DNA from: Streptomyces sp. L-9-10
Lineage (GTDB): Bacteria > Actinomycetota > Actinomycetes > Streptomycetales > Streptomycetaceae
Direction: 5' to 3'
NCBI RefSeq assembly: GCF_004151105.1
Contig: NZ_PHRF01000035.1
Span: 62,001-126,000 of the forward strand
Length of the DNA: 64,000 bases
Below are positions 26,507-35,117 of the stretch, one piece after another. The notes beneath the pieces are model-generated. The model was not told the origin of the DNA. It saw only the letters and a program-made list of their open reading frames with translations, and ran no database searches. The position numbers and the translations under genes are program-made. Position 1 is the stretch's first letter; every line of letters begins with the position of its first letter.

Positions 26507-27331
26507 TTGCGCGTCCAACCCGCCACGGAATCGCCGGAGTTCGAGCAGTCCGGATCCGAGCTGCCCGGTTTCGGCCGACCGGACGCCGAGCAACCGGAGT
26601 TCGACCATCTGGTGCACTGCGTACCGGACGTCGAGTCCGCCGTACGCGGCTACACCGAAGCCGGACTGCCCGCCCACGCCAACCCGGAGTATCTGGGGTA
26701 CCGCAATGGCGCGTGGCGGCTGGACAGCCGGTATATCGAGCTGTCGAGCATCGTCAACCGCCTGGTCTTCCTCGACTCGCCCTACGGCAGGGCCATGAGG
26801 GGCTGGCAGCCGCGGGCCGACGAACTCGTCGCGCGGGGCGGCGGCGCGCTCGTCTTCTGCGTCCATGTCACCGACGCGGGTGCCACGGCGGAGCGGCTGC
26901 GCGCACGCGGGCACGGGGTGGAGCTGCTGACCTTCGCCCGCGAGGGCTCCCCCGTCTCGTTCCGCGAGGCGATACTGACGGACGGCCCGCCCTGGGCACC
27001 GTTCTTCGTCACCTACGAGCCCGACCGGCAGACGATTCTGGCCAAGTACAGCGCGGGCCGGGTCAACCGGGGCCCGCACGACCTCGCCGGGATCCTCGTC
27101 GAGACCCCCGATCCGCGTGCCTCGGCGCGCTGGCTGGGCGAGCTGCTCGGCATCCCGCCCGGGGCGTCGCCCACGGTGGTGCCGCTGCCGTTCGGCCGGG
27201 TGCACTTCACCGAGGGGCCCGCCGACGCGATCACCGCCCTGCTGCTCTCCGGGGGCGACCCGCCGACGACGGTGATCGACGGACTCGCGGTGCGGCCGGT
27301 GGAATCGGTCACCGGGCCCCCGCGGACCTGA
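26507..27331 (+). CDS. VOC-superfamily protein (glyoxalase-like domain 3), likely iron-regulated
   Basis: The 274-residue protein starts at a TTG preceded by GGGAGG. After about 28 acidic residues comes FDHLVHCVPDVESAVRGYTE, the first glyoxalase-type beta-alpha-beta unit. A second copy begins at GPHDLAGILVETPDPRASARW near 190. Two such modules in one chain make one metal-binding barrel. No substrate can be named; the fold covers dioxygenases, isomerases and resistance proteins. The iron box in front suggests a role in iron shortage. Confidence 0.78.
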   Translation: MRVQPATESPEFEQSGSELPGFGRPDAEQPEFDHLVHCVPDVESAVRGYTEAGLPAHANPEYLGYRNGAWRLDSRYIELSSIVNRLVFLDSPYGRAMRGWQPRADELVARGGGALVFCVHVTDAGATAERLRARGHGVELLTFAREGSPVSFREAILTDGPPWAPFFVTYEPDRQTILAKYSAGRVNRGPHDLAGILVETPDPRASARWLGELLGIPPGASPTVVPLPFGRVHFTEGPADAITALLLSGGDPPTTVIDGLAVRPVESVTGPPRT

Positions 27332-27449
27332 TCCGCCCCCCACCGAACGCGTCCACATTACAAGACACAGGTCTCATCATGCGACATGGCGGCGTACCGT
27401 GGCCGGACCACGTCACGAGCCGGGCCACGTCGCGAGAGGGAGTCCCGCC

Positions 27450-28259
27450 ATGCCGAAGGAGACCGCGGTCTACACCCACGGGCACCACGAATCGGTGCTG
27501 CGTTCGCACCGCTGGCGCACCGCCGCCAACTCCGCCGCGTACCTTCTCCCCGAACTGCGGCCGGGCCAGGACCTGCTGGATGTCGGCTGCGGACCCGGGA
27601 CCATCACCGCCGACCTGGCCGCGCTCGTCGCCCCGGGCACGGTCACGGCCGTCGACGCCGCCGAGGACGTCCTGGACAAGGCGCGGGCGGCGGCGGCCAC
27701 CGCCGGTGCGGACAACGTCCGCTTCGCGGTCGCCGATGTCCACGCACTGGACTTCCCCGACGACTCCTTCGACATCGTGCACGCGCATCAGGTCCTCCAG
27801 CATGTGGGCGATCCGGTGCGGGCCCTGAGCGAGCTGCGCCGGGTGTGCCGGCCCGGCGGGGTCGTGGCGGCGCGTGACGCGGACTACGGCTCGTTCGCCT
27901 GGTTCCCCGGCGTACCGGCACTGGACGGCTGGCAGGAGCTGTACCGCCGGGTGGCGCGCGCCAACGGCGGCGAGCCCGACGCCGGCCGGCGGCTGCTGTC
28001 CTGGGCACGGCGCGCCGGCTTCACCGACATCACCTCGACCGCCGGCACCTGGTGCTTCGCCACCCCCGACGAGCGCGCCTGGTGGAGCGGCCTGTGGGCG
28101 GACCGTACGACCGCGTCGGGCTATGCGGGTCTGGCGGTCGGCGGCGGGCATACGACACCGGAGCGGCTGGACGAGATCGCCGGGGCGTGGCGGGAGTGGG
28201 GCGGCGCCGAGGACGGCTGGTTCATGGTCCCGCACGGGGAGATCCTCTGCCGGGTATGA
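27450..28259 (+). CDS. Class I SAM-dependent methyltransferase
   Basis: The 269-residue protein has the SAM-binding loop LLDVGCGPGTITADLA near residue 38, an acidic residue after the second strand (TAVDAAEDVL), and FDIVHAHQVLQHVGDP near 105, typical of the UbiE/Methyltransf_11 group. It begins YTHGHHESVLRSHRWR, as in many actinobacterial C-methyltransferase-like proteins. The ATG at 27450 follows GAGAGGGAG. The substrate is unknown. It is separated from the VOC gene by 118 bp, so it may have its own promoter. Confidence 0.85.
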   Translation: MPKETAVYTHGHHESVLRSHRWRTAANSAAYLLPELRPGQDLLDVGCGPGTITADLAALVAPGTVTAVDAAEDVLDKARAAAATAGADNVRFAVADVHALDFPDDSFDIVHAHQVLQHVGDPVRALSELRRVCRPGGVVAARDADYGSFAWFPGVPALDGWQELYRRVARANGGEPDAGRRLLSWARRAGFTDITSTAGTWCFATPDERAWWSGLWADRTTASGYAGLAVGGGHTTPERLDEIAGAWREWGGAEDGWFMVPHGEILCRV

Positions 28260-28331
28260 AGCGGGCTCACTCCCGGTCCCGGCCACCCGAATCGATCACA
28301 CGTCCCCGCGCGGCCAACTAACCTGGTGCGC

Positions 28332-28694
28332 ATGGAAATCCTGGGAACCACGCTGCGCATCTGCGTCGACGACCTGGAGACCTCGGTGGTGTTCTACGAA
28401 CGCCTCACCGGAAGCCCCGCGCTCCGCTTCGAGCGCGGTGGGGTCTCCGTCGCCGCCGTCGGCTGCTTCCTCCTCATGAGCGGCCCCGCGTCGGAAATCG
28501 ATGTCCTGCGCAAGGTCACGGCGACGATCGCCGTCAAGGACGTCGACGAGGCGATCACCGTCCTCACCGGCGTCGGGGCACATATCGTCGCGGGCCCGGT
28601 GCCGACGCCGGTGGGGCGCAATGTGATCGCCCTGCACCCCGACGGTTCGGTCTTCGAGTACGTCGACCGCAACGCCGTCCAGTCTCCGGGCTGA
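28332..28694 (+). CDS. Small VOC-family (glyoxalase/bleomycin-resistance-like) protein
   Basis: The 120-residue single-module protein shows LRICVDDLETSVVFYERLTG at the start and VGRNVIALHPDGSVFEYVD at the end, with Glu in the FEYVD metal position. Proteins of this size work as dimers. The function could be drug binding or a small-molecule lyase or isomerase reaction; nothing decides between these. An in-frame GTG at 28326 is an alternative start. Its stop directly touches the stop of the convergent arginase-fold gene. Confidence 0.8.
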   Translation: MEILGTTLRICVDDLETSVVFYERLTGSPALRFERGGVSVAAVGCFLLMSGPASEIDVLRKVTATIAVKDVDEAITVLTGVGAHIVAGPVPTPVGRNVIALHPDGSVFEYVDRNAVQSPG

Positions 28695-29621
28695 TCACCG
28701 GGCCGGTCGGCCGGCGGCCGGGGGCCCTTCGTCGGTGAAGGCCCCCACCACCAGATCGGCGAGCAGCGCACCGGCCGTCCCGTCCGGGTCGAGGTCCGGG
28801 TCGTAGATGGTCACGTTGAGCCCGACGCAGCGCTCGGAGCGCACCAAGGTCCGCAGCAGTACAGCGAGTTCGTCCGGCAGCAGACCGCCCGCGTCCGGGC
28901 TGTCGACCGCCGGCATCACCTCCGGATCGAGCACATCCGCGTCCAGATGGACCCAGAACCCGTCGGTGACCGGCGCCTCCAGCGTCTGGAGCACGGCTCC
29001 CGCCAGCTCCGCCGCGCCCCATTCGCGCAGCTCGCCGACCGTCACGGTGTGGATCCTCAGCCGGGCGAGCTCCTCGCGGTCCTCGTCGTCGTCGCGGATC
29101 CCGAAGAGCCGTACGTCCTCGTCCCGCAGGTACGGGCGCAGTCCCTCCAGGTCGCTCAGATCCCGCTGGCCCCGGCCGGTGCCGATCGCCAGTTCCTCGC
29201 CGCCGGCCGCGCCGATGGTGTCGGAGTTGCCCGTGTGCCGGAAGTCGGCCGAGCCGTCGATGGCGGCCAGTCCGTACCGTCCCATGCGGCGCAGCGCGAG
29301 CGAGGCGCCGAGCTGGATGGAGCAGTCGCCGCCCAGTACGAGCGGGAAGTCCCCGGCCCTGACGTGGTGTTCGATCCGGTCGGCGAGCCGGGGCGTGTAC
29401 GCGGCGATCGCCGCCGCGTTGAAGACCCCGTCACCCTCTTTCCAGTCGCCGCGGTCGTAGCGCGGCGGGACGACGACCCCGCCCTCGAACGCGCCGAGCC
29501 GCTGGACGATCCGCTGCTCGCGCAGGGCGCCCGCGAGTTTGTAGCACCCCGGCACGACACCGGGGGCCGGAGGCCGGAGGCCCAGGTTGGAGGGCGCGTC
29601 GATCACCACGATATTCCGCAT
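28695..29621 (-). CDS. Arginase/agmatinase-fold hydrolase with altered metal ligands
   Basis: The 308-residue protein has the ureohydrolase fold: FPLVLGGDCSIQLG near 100, GLAAIDGSADFRHTG near 125, and WVHLDADVLDP near 222 with the two late Asp ligands. The usual GGDHS is GGDCS and the usual DAHxD is DGSAD, so two of the standard Mn-binding histidines are Cys and Ser. From memory, the hydroxyarginine hydrolase DcsB of cycloserine biosynthesis has comparable replacements. The substrate may therefore be an unusual guanidino or ureido compound. The ATG at 29621 has AAGGA 8 bp upstream; the ATG at 29630 would leave no space for it. Confidence 0.8.
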   Translation of the reverse strand: MRNIVVIDAPSNLGLRPPAPGVVPGCYKLAGALREQRIVQRLGAFEGGVVVPPRYDRGDWKEGDGVFNAAAIAAYTPRLADRIEHHVRAGDFPLVLGGDCSIQLGASLALRRMGRYGLAAIDGSADFRHTGNSDTIGAAGGEELAIGTGRGQRDLSDLEGLRPYLRDEDVRLFGIRDDDEDREELARLRIHTVTVGELREWGAAELAGAVLQTLEAPVTDGFWVHLDADVLDPEVMPAVDSPDAGGLLPDELAVLLRTLVRSERCVGLNVTIYDPDLDPDGTAGALLADLVVGAFTDEGPPAAGRPAR

Positions 29622-29699
29622 GCGAACCATCCTTACCGCCGTAGGGTTGTTCCTCAAATGGATTCAGGACAGTGAGAACGGACAAGGACGGGCGGCGGG

Positions 29700-30035
29700 A
29701 TGACCACTCAGCACACCTACCGGGTGATCGTGCGCGGCACATGGGACGGGCTGACGGACGACGACCGCGCCCGGCTGCTCGCGGACGTCGACCAGCACGG
29801 TCTGGCACAGATGCGGTTCACCCCGGAAGGCTCGCTCACCTACGACGCGGCGCTGAAGCACTTCAGCTACCGCTTCGTGGTGGTCTCCGACGCGGCGGAC
29901 GGCGAGGAGATGGCGGGCGCGCTCGCCGAGGACCGTGCGGAGACGGCGCTGGAGGCCCTGGGCTGCGGCCATCGCGAGCTGCGCTCCACGGTGACCGACA
30001 TGGACACCATGAAGATCAACCGCAAGGGCCGCTGA
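29700..30035 (+). CDS. Small conserved actinobacterial protein (DUF6204-like)
   Basis: The 111-residue protein begins HTYRVIVRGTWDGLTDDDRARL and ends TDMDTMKINRKGR, with alternating strands and helices (FSYRFVVVSD, ETALEALGCGHRELRSTVTD). I recognise it as a small actinobacterial family, from memory DUF6204, with no assigned function. It has no signal or membrane segment. It is divergent from the arginase-fold gene with 78 bp between starts. Confidence 0.7.
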   Translation: MTTQHTYRVIVRGTWDGLTDDDRARLLADVDQHGLAQMRFTPEGSLTYDAALKHFSYRFVVVSDAADGEEMAGALAEDRAETALEALGCGHRELRSTVTDMDTMKINRKGR

Positions 30036-30252
30036 GCCGGTGCGGCCAGGGGCGGACCGGACCGCAGGCCCGGCCGTCCCGCCTTCGGCGAGCCGTTCGG
30101 GAAGGTCGGGCATCGCGCCACCCTACGTGATCTTGAGCCGGGTGGACCAGGGTGGCTCGGAACCGACTCCGTCAAACGTCCCCGGCGCCTCCGGACGGGG
30201 TGTTGATCATCACACTGGGACGTGACTGGTCGTTGGGTTAGCGTTCCGCCCT

Positions 30253-32097
30253 GTGACTATGGTGACTTCCCCTTCCGCTTCCGCGCTTCCCTCTGTCCAG
30301 GACTCCCCGGCCGCCGCGGCGCTGACCACGGTCCTCTTCGGCGAACGGTTCGAAGAGGTCCACCAGCCCTGGCGGAAGCTCTTCAGCACCGGGCCGTTCC
30401 GCTTTCGCGAGGGGCTGACACCGCAGGAGCGTGCCGCGCTGTCCTACGAGCGGCTGCGGCTGGTCAATGACGTACTCGACAGCCCGGAGGACCTCGTCGC
30501 CGACGTGGAACGCCTCAGCGCCCTCCACGAGTGGTCCGGGCCGGTGGACCCGGGATTAACGACAGTCGCGAGCATCCACTACAACCTCTTCCTCGGCAGC
30601 CTCCTGGATCACAGAGCGGGCGGGAAACGTGACCTGCGCGCGTTCACCGAACTGCGGCGTACGGGTACGTTCCTGTGCACCGAGGCCGGGCACGGCAACA
30701 GCGCCTCCCAGTTGGAGACGACCGCCACGTTCGACCCGGCGACCGGCGGCTTCGTCCTGCACACGCCGTCCCCGTCCGCGGGCAAGTTCATGCCCAACAC
30801 CAGCTCCACCGGCGGCCCCAAGACCGCTGTCGTGGCGGCCCGGCTGATCACGGACGGCACGGACCGGGGCGTCTTCCTGTTCCTCACCCCGCTCAGCGAC
30901 GACACGGGAGGCCCGCTGCCGGGGGTGGAGATACGCAGGCTGCCGCAGACGGCCACCAGCCCGGTGGACCACTGCGTCACCTCCTTCGAGAACGTCCGGC
31001 TGCCCCATGACGCGCTCCTCCAGTCCGGCCATGGACGGCTCACCCCGGACGGCGTCTTCACCAGCGCGATCGGCAGCCCCCGCAAGCGTTTCCTGCACTC
31101 CATAAGCCGGGTCACCGCCGGCAAGCTCTGCATGAGCGCCTACAGCCTCGGGGTCACCCGTCACGCCCTGGCGGTCGCGGTACGCCACGCCCACACCCGG
31201 CACACCTCGGGCGTCACCGCCGGGGGGAGCGTGCCGCTGTTCGCCCATCGCAGCCATCACACCCCGCTGATCGACGCCCTCGCCACCACCTACGCCGCGA
31301 CGCTGCTGCACCGCACCGCCGTGCGGCAGTGGACCGAGGCGACGGAGGCGGAGCGCGAGGACGGCGAACGTCTGGCGGCCGTCGCCAAGGGCTGGATCAC
31401 CTGGCGGGCCCGCGCCGTGATGACGGAGTGCCGCGAACGGTGCGGCGCCCAGGGGCTGTTCCTCGCCAACGGCATCGCCGCCCAGCTGACGGCCAACGAG
31501 GGCACCATCACCGCGGAAGGTGACAACCTTGTCATCTGGGTGAAGGCGGCCGGGGAGATGCTTCTCGGACACTTCACCCCGAAGCGGCCGAGCGCCATCG
31601 CGCCCGAGGACCGCGATCTCACCGATCCGGCCTTCCTCCAGGACCTCCTGGCGGACATCGAAAGCGTCTGGCACCAGCGGGCCAGGACCCGGCTGCGCGC
31701 GGGCAAGGCCGGCAACCCGCTCAACCGGTGGAACGCGGCGGTCACGCCCGCCCTCGAACTGGTCGACGCCCACGCCCACCGCCGGGCCGCCGAGGCCCTG
31801 CTGACCGCCGCCGACGCGACCGCGGAGCCCGGGGCACGGCCTCTCCTGCACACGCTGCACCGGCTCTTCGCACTGCGCCGTATCGCCGCCCACAGCGGAG
31901 ACCTCCTCGCCGAAGGACGGCTGACCGCCGACCAGGTGAGGCTGCTCCCCGACCTGGCGGAGGACGCCGTCGTCGCGCTGGCCCCCCATGCCCCGGCCCT
32001 CACGCGTGGTTTCGCCATCGCCGACGAGATCCTTCTCGACCACCCCATCAGCCATCCGGAGGCCATGGGCCGCGACCCGGAGGGCCGTACGGACTGA
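30253..32097 (+). CDS. Acyl-CoA oxidase/dehydrogenase-like flavoprotein with a TTA codon
   Basis: The 614-residue protein has the layout of acyl-CoA oxidases: helical N-terminus, beta domain (GTFLCTEAGHGNSASQLETTA near 140-160), and two C-terminal helical domains. The expected catalytic Glu is in TAEGDNLVIW near 420. It would oxidise an acyl-CoA at C2-C3 with FAD; oxygen as acceptor is inferred from the oxidase-like length. Codon 102 (30556-30558) is TTA, the rare codon read by the bldA tRNA in Streptomyces, so expression may be tied to development. A nearby ATG at 30259 is an alternative start. Confidence 0.83.
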   Translation: MTMVTSPSASALPSVQDSPAAAALTTVLFGERFEEVHQPWRKLFSTGPFRFREGLTPQERAALSYERLRLVNDVLDSPEDLVADVERLSALHEWSGPVDPGLTTVASIHYNLFLGSLLDHRAGGKRDLRAFTELRRTGTFLCTEAGHGNSASQLETTATFDPATGGFVLHTPSPSAGKFMPNTSSTGGPKTAVVAARLITDGTDRGVFLFLTPLSDDTGGPLPGVEIRRLPQTATSPVDHCVTSFENVRLPHDALLQSGHGRLTPDGVFTSAIGSPRKRFLHSISRVTAGKLCMSAYSLGVTRHALAVAVRHAHTRHTSGVTAGGSVPLFAHRSHHTPLIDALATTYAATLLHRTAVRQWTEATEAEREDGERLAAVAKGWITWRARAVMTECRERCGAQGLFLANGIAAQLTANEGTITAEGDNLVIWVKAAGEMLLGHFTPKRPSAIAPEDRDLTDPAFLQDLLADIESVWHQRARTRLRAGKAGNPLNRWNAAVTPALELVDAHAHRRAAEALLTAADATAEPGARPLLHTLHRLFALRRIAAHSGDLLAEGRLTADQVRLLPDLAEDAVVALAPHAPALTRGFAIADEILLDHPISHPEAMGRDPEGRTD

Positions 32098-32152
32098 GAC
32101 GAGTACGTCCGAGCGCCGCCACCCTCACTCCGGACCGGCCGGCCCCGCCACC

Positions 32153-33085
32153 TCAGACGAGGGCGGGGAGGTCCAGGGTGAGGGTGGCGCTCTCCGCGTC
32201 CAGAACGGCGGACACGCCCAGCGGCACGGTCAGGTTCGACTCGCCGTGGCCGAAGCCCAGTTCCTCCACGACCGGTACGCCCAGCCCGCCGAGCCGGTCG
32301 AGCAGCAGCGCCCTGACATCCTCGGGCGCCCCGCACTCCGCCCAGGAGCCGAGGCCGACCCCCGCGACGCCGTCCAGCCCGCCGGAGCGCAGCAGTTGGG
32401 TGAGGATGCGGTCGAGACGGTACGGCTCCTCGCCGACATCCTCGATCAGCAGCAGCCCTCCCGCCGCCGAGGTCCGCGCGTACGGGGTGCCGAGTTCGGC
32501 GGCGAGCAGGCTGACGCAGCCGCCGAACGTGACGCCCGCGGCACGCCCCGGCACCAGCCCCCGCGCGGTGTCCTGGCCGAGCACGCGCACCGACTCGGGC
32601 TCGAAGAGCGTGGCGCGCAGCGACTCCTGTGTGGCGGCGTCCTTGAGGAAGGTCATCGCGGCGGTCATCGGACCGTGCAGGGTGACCAGTCCGAGGCGCC
32701 GGGCGAACGCCTCGTGCAGCGCGGTGATGTCGCTGTAGCCGACGAAGACCTTGGGGCCCGCGGCCCGCATCGCGGTCCAGTCGAGCAGGTCGGCCATGCG
32801 CTGCACGCCGTAGCCGCCCCGGGCGCAGAGCACCGCCGAGACGGCCGGGTCGCACCAGGCGTCCTGGAGGTCGCGGGCGCGGTCCTCGTCCGTTCCCGCG
32901 AGATAGCCGAGCCGGGGATGGACGTCCAGGACATGCGGCGCGACGACGGGATCGAGGTCCCAGCCGCGCAGGATGTCCAGGCCCGCTTCGAGCCGCTCGG
33001 CCGGCACGGGGCCGCTGGGTGCCACGACGGCGACGCGGGCCCCGGGCCGCAGTCGTGCGGGCCGGGTCAGTGGGGTGAGCGTCAT
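32153..33085 (-). CDS. S66-family LD-carboxypeptidase
   Basis: The 310-residue protein has the S66 marks: VAVVAPSGPVPAERLEAGL at the start, CARGGYGVQRM near 90, nucleophile Ser in FVGYSDITALHEAF near 115, Glu in LLLIEDVGEEPYRL near 213, and His in LGFGHGESN near 282. The family includes LdcA, which trims D-Ala from recycled wall tetrapeptides, and self-immunity peptidases such as MccF. The start (ATGA) overlaps the stop of the S9 peptidase gene. It is the last gene of a four-peptidase operon. Confidence 0.88.
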   Translation of the reverse strand: MTLTPLTRPARLRPGARVAVVAPSGPVPAERLEAGLDILRGWDLDPVVAPHVLDVHPRLGYLAGTDEDRARDLQDAWCDPAVSAVLCARGGYGVQRMADLLDWTAMRAAGPKVFVGYSDITALHEAFARRLGLVTLHGPMTAAMTFLKDAATQESLRATLFEPESVRVLGQDTARGLVPGRAAGVTFGGCVSLLAAELGTPYARTSAAGGLLLIEDVGEEPYRLDRILTQLLRSGGLDGVAGVGLGSWAECGAPEDVRALLLDRLGGLGVPVVEELGFGHGESNLTVPLGVSAVLDAESATLTLDLPALV

Positions 33086-35106
33086 CCGCGGAACTCCAGC
33101 CGGGGGACGTCGGTACGGTCGATACCGAAGGTCTGCGCGTACAGGGACAGTTCGGCCTCCAGCGCGCGGACCAGCGTGCCGGCCCTGCGGAAGCCGTGGC
33201 CCTCGCCCTCGAAGGCGAGGTACGCGTGCGGTACACCGCTTCCGGCCATCCGCTCCAGGAACCGTTCGCACTGCGCGGGCGGGCAGATCACGTCGTCGAG
33301 CCCCTGCAACAGCAGGAACGGCGCGCTGACCCGGTCGGCGTGGTTGAGCGGCGAGCGGTCCCGGTAGCGGCCGGGGACCTCGGCGAGCGGGCCGATCAGC
33401 GATTCGAGGTACTGGGACTCGAAGTCATGGGTCTCGTCGGTGGCCCAGCCCAGCAGGTCGAGGATCGGATAGCTGATGGTGCCGCAGGCGTAGACATCGG
33501 TGGAGGTGAGGGAGGCGGCGGTGGTCCAGCCGCCCGCGCTGCCGCCGCGTACGGCGAGTCTGGCCGGGTCGGCGGTGCCCTCGGCGGCGAGCGCGGAGGC
33601 GACGGCCGCGCAGTCCTCCACATCGACCACGCCCCACTGCTCGCGCAGCCGGTCGCGGTAGGCCCGGCCGTAGCCGGTGGAGCCGCCGTAGTTGACCTCG
33701 GCGACGCCGATGCCGCGCGAGGTGAAGTAGGCGATCTCCAGGTCGAGTACGAGCGGGGCATGGCTGGTGGGTCCGCCGTGGGCCCACACCACATAGGGCG
33801 GTAGTTCGTCGTGGGGCGCGCTGTGATCGGGGCTGTGCGGCGGATAGATATGGGCGTGGATCTCGCGGTGGTCGGGCCCGGTGAAGGTACGGATCCGGGG
33901 CTCGGGGTAGTAGGCGGGGTCCACCGGGTCCCGGTGTGCCGCGCCGATCACCCGGGCGTGTCCGGTGCCGGTGTCCAGCTCCACGATCTCGTACGCGCTG
34001 CGCGGGCTGGCCGCGACGCCGATCACTCGGTCGCCCTGGACGGCGAGGGTGGCGGCCCATTCGGTCCAGGGCCCGGCGGCGTCCACCACTTCACCCGTCG
34101 CCGGGTCGAGTACGCCGAGCGCGGTGGAGCCCTTGCCGTGGATGACGGCGATCAGCCCGTTGTCCATGGGATGGAACCACTGGAGGCCGATCTTCCAGAG
34201 CGGTCCGCCGAACTCCTCCCCGCGGCCGGGGCAGAGGCCGGCGCTCCGGATGACGCCGGGGGCCCTGTCCGGGCCTATGGCCTGGTCCAGGGCCTCGGGG
34301 CGGATGCGCCGGATCTCCCACCAGCCGTCGCTGTCGGAAACGAAGAGCAGCGAGCCGTCCGGCGCCCAGTCGGCCTGCGGGACCGATTCGCCGGTGCCCC
34401 CGACGAGGGCCCTGACGCCGGTGAACGGGCCGCTCTCCGCCACGTCACCGAGCATCACGACCGTGCCGTCCCAGGGCATCCGCGGGTGGTCCCAGGCGAT
34501 CCAGGCGGCCCGGCGCCCGTCGGGCGAGAGCCGGGGCCCGGTGACGAAGCGGTGCCGGTCGTCGGAGAGTTCGCGCACGGCCGTACGGTTCTCGGCGGCC
34601 GAGCCGTCGAGCGGGACCGCCGCGATCACCCGCCGTACGTCGGTGGGCGACTCGCCGGTGAACTCCTCCAGCACGCACCAGACCTCGCCGCGGTCGAGGA
34701 GGAGCCGCGGGTCGGCCCAGCGCAGTCCGCCGCCGGTCGCGGACACCGGGGTGAGCGGCCGGGGCGCACCGCCGCCGTCCGGTTCGTACGCGTACAGCCG
34801 CTGGTCGGGGAAGTGGACGAAGACGACGAGCGGGCCGCCCTCGGGGCGGGTGGCACCGGCCCAGGGCACCCCGCCGTACTCGATGACCCGGCTGCGGACG
34901 TTCCACGGGGCCGGCAGCGGCGACTCCTCGTGGCCGTCGGCCCGGCGCCGTACGAGCGCGCGCCGGCCGGCCTCGGCGGGACGCGGCGCCGTCCACCACA
35001 CCTCGTCGCCGACCACGCCCACATACTCGGGGCGCCCGTCGTGCGAGGCGGCCAGCGCGGCGTCGATCGGTGACGCCCACGTTCCGTAGGCCCCCATGGA
35101 CAGCAT
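33082..35106 (-). CDS. S9-family prolyl oligopeptidase-type peptidase
   Basis: The 674-residue protein has an N-terminal beta-propeller (WDHPRMPWDGT, ADWAPDGSLLFVSDSDGWW) and a C-terminal alpha/beta-hydrolase domain. The nucleophile Ser is in VRGGSAGGWT near 525, Asp in LQGLDDVICPP near 610, and His in GEGHGF near 640. Members such as dipeptidyl aminopeptidase/acylaminoacyl peptidase cut short peptides. No signal peptide is seen, so it acts inside. The ATG at 35106 follows TAGGAG. It lies 11 bp after the M20 gene and overlaps the S66 gene by 4 bp. Confidence 0.9.
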   Translation of the reverse strand: MLSMGAYGTWASPIDAALAASHDGRPEYVGVVGDEVWWTAPRPAEAGRRALVRRRADGHEESPLPAPWNVRSRVIEYGGVPWAGATRPEGGPLVVFVHFPDQRLYAYEPDGGGAPRPLTPVSATGGGLRWADPRLLLDRGEVWCVLEEFTGESPTDVRRVIAAVPLDGSAAENRTAVRELSDDRHRFVTGPRLSPDGRRAAWIAWDHPRMPWDGTVVMLGDVAESGPFTGVRALVGGTGESVPQADWAPDGSLLFVSDSDGWWEIRRIRPEALDQAIGPDRAPGVIRSAGLCPGRGEEFGGPLWKIGLQWFHPMDNGLIAVIHGKGSTALGVLDPATGEVVDAAGPWTEWAATLAVQGDRVIGVAASPRSAYEIVELDTGTGHARVIGAAHRDPVDPAYYPEPRIRTFTGPDHREIHAHIYPPHSPDHSAPHDELPPYVVWAHGGPTSHAPLVLDLEIAYFTSRGIGVAEVNYGGSTGYGRAYRDRLREQWGVVDVEDCAAVASALAAEGTADPARLAVRGGSAGGWTTAASLTSTDVYACGTISYPILDLLGWATDETHDFESQYLESLIGPLAEVPGRYRDRSPLNHADRVSAPFLLLQGLDDVICPPAQCERFLERMAGSGVPHAYLAFEGEGHGFRRAGTLVRALEAELSLYAQTFGIDRTDVPRLEFRG

Positions 35107-35117
35107 GAGCCACGCTC

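Noticed and set aside
30199-30213. GTGTTGATCATCAC palindrome before the oxidase gene
   Set aside because: The symmetry is imperfect and short; it cannot be told from chance.
32110-32190. Long hairpin between the convergent oxidase and S66 genes
   Set aside because: CCACCCTCAC and GTGAGGGTGG are complementary, but the loop is long and one arm is inside the S66 coding end, so a terminator cannot be claimed.
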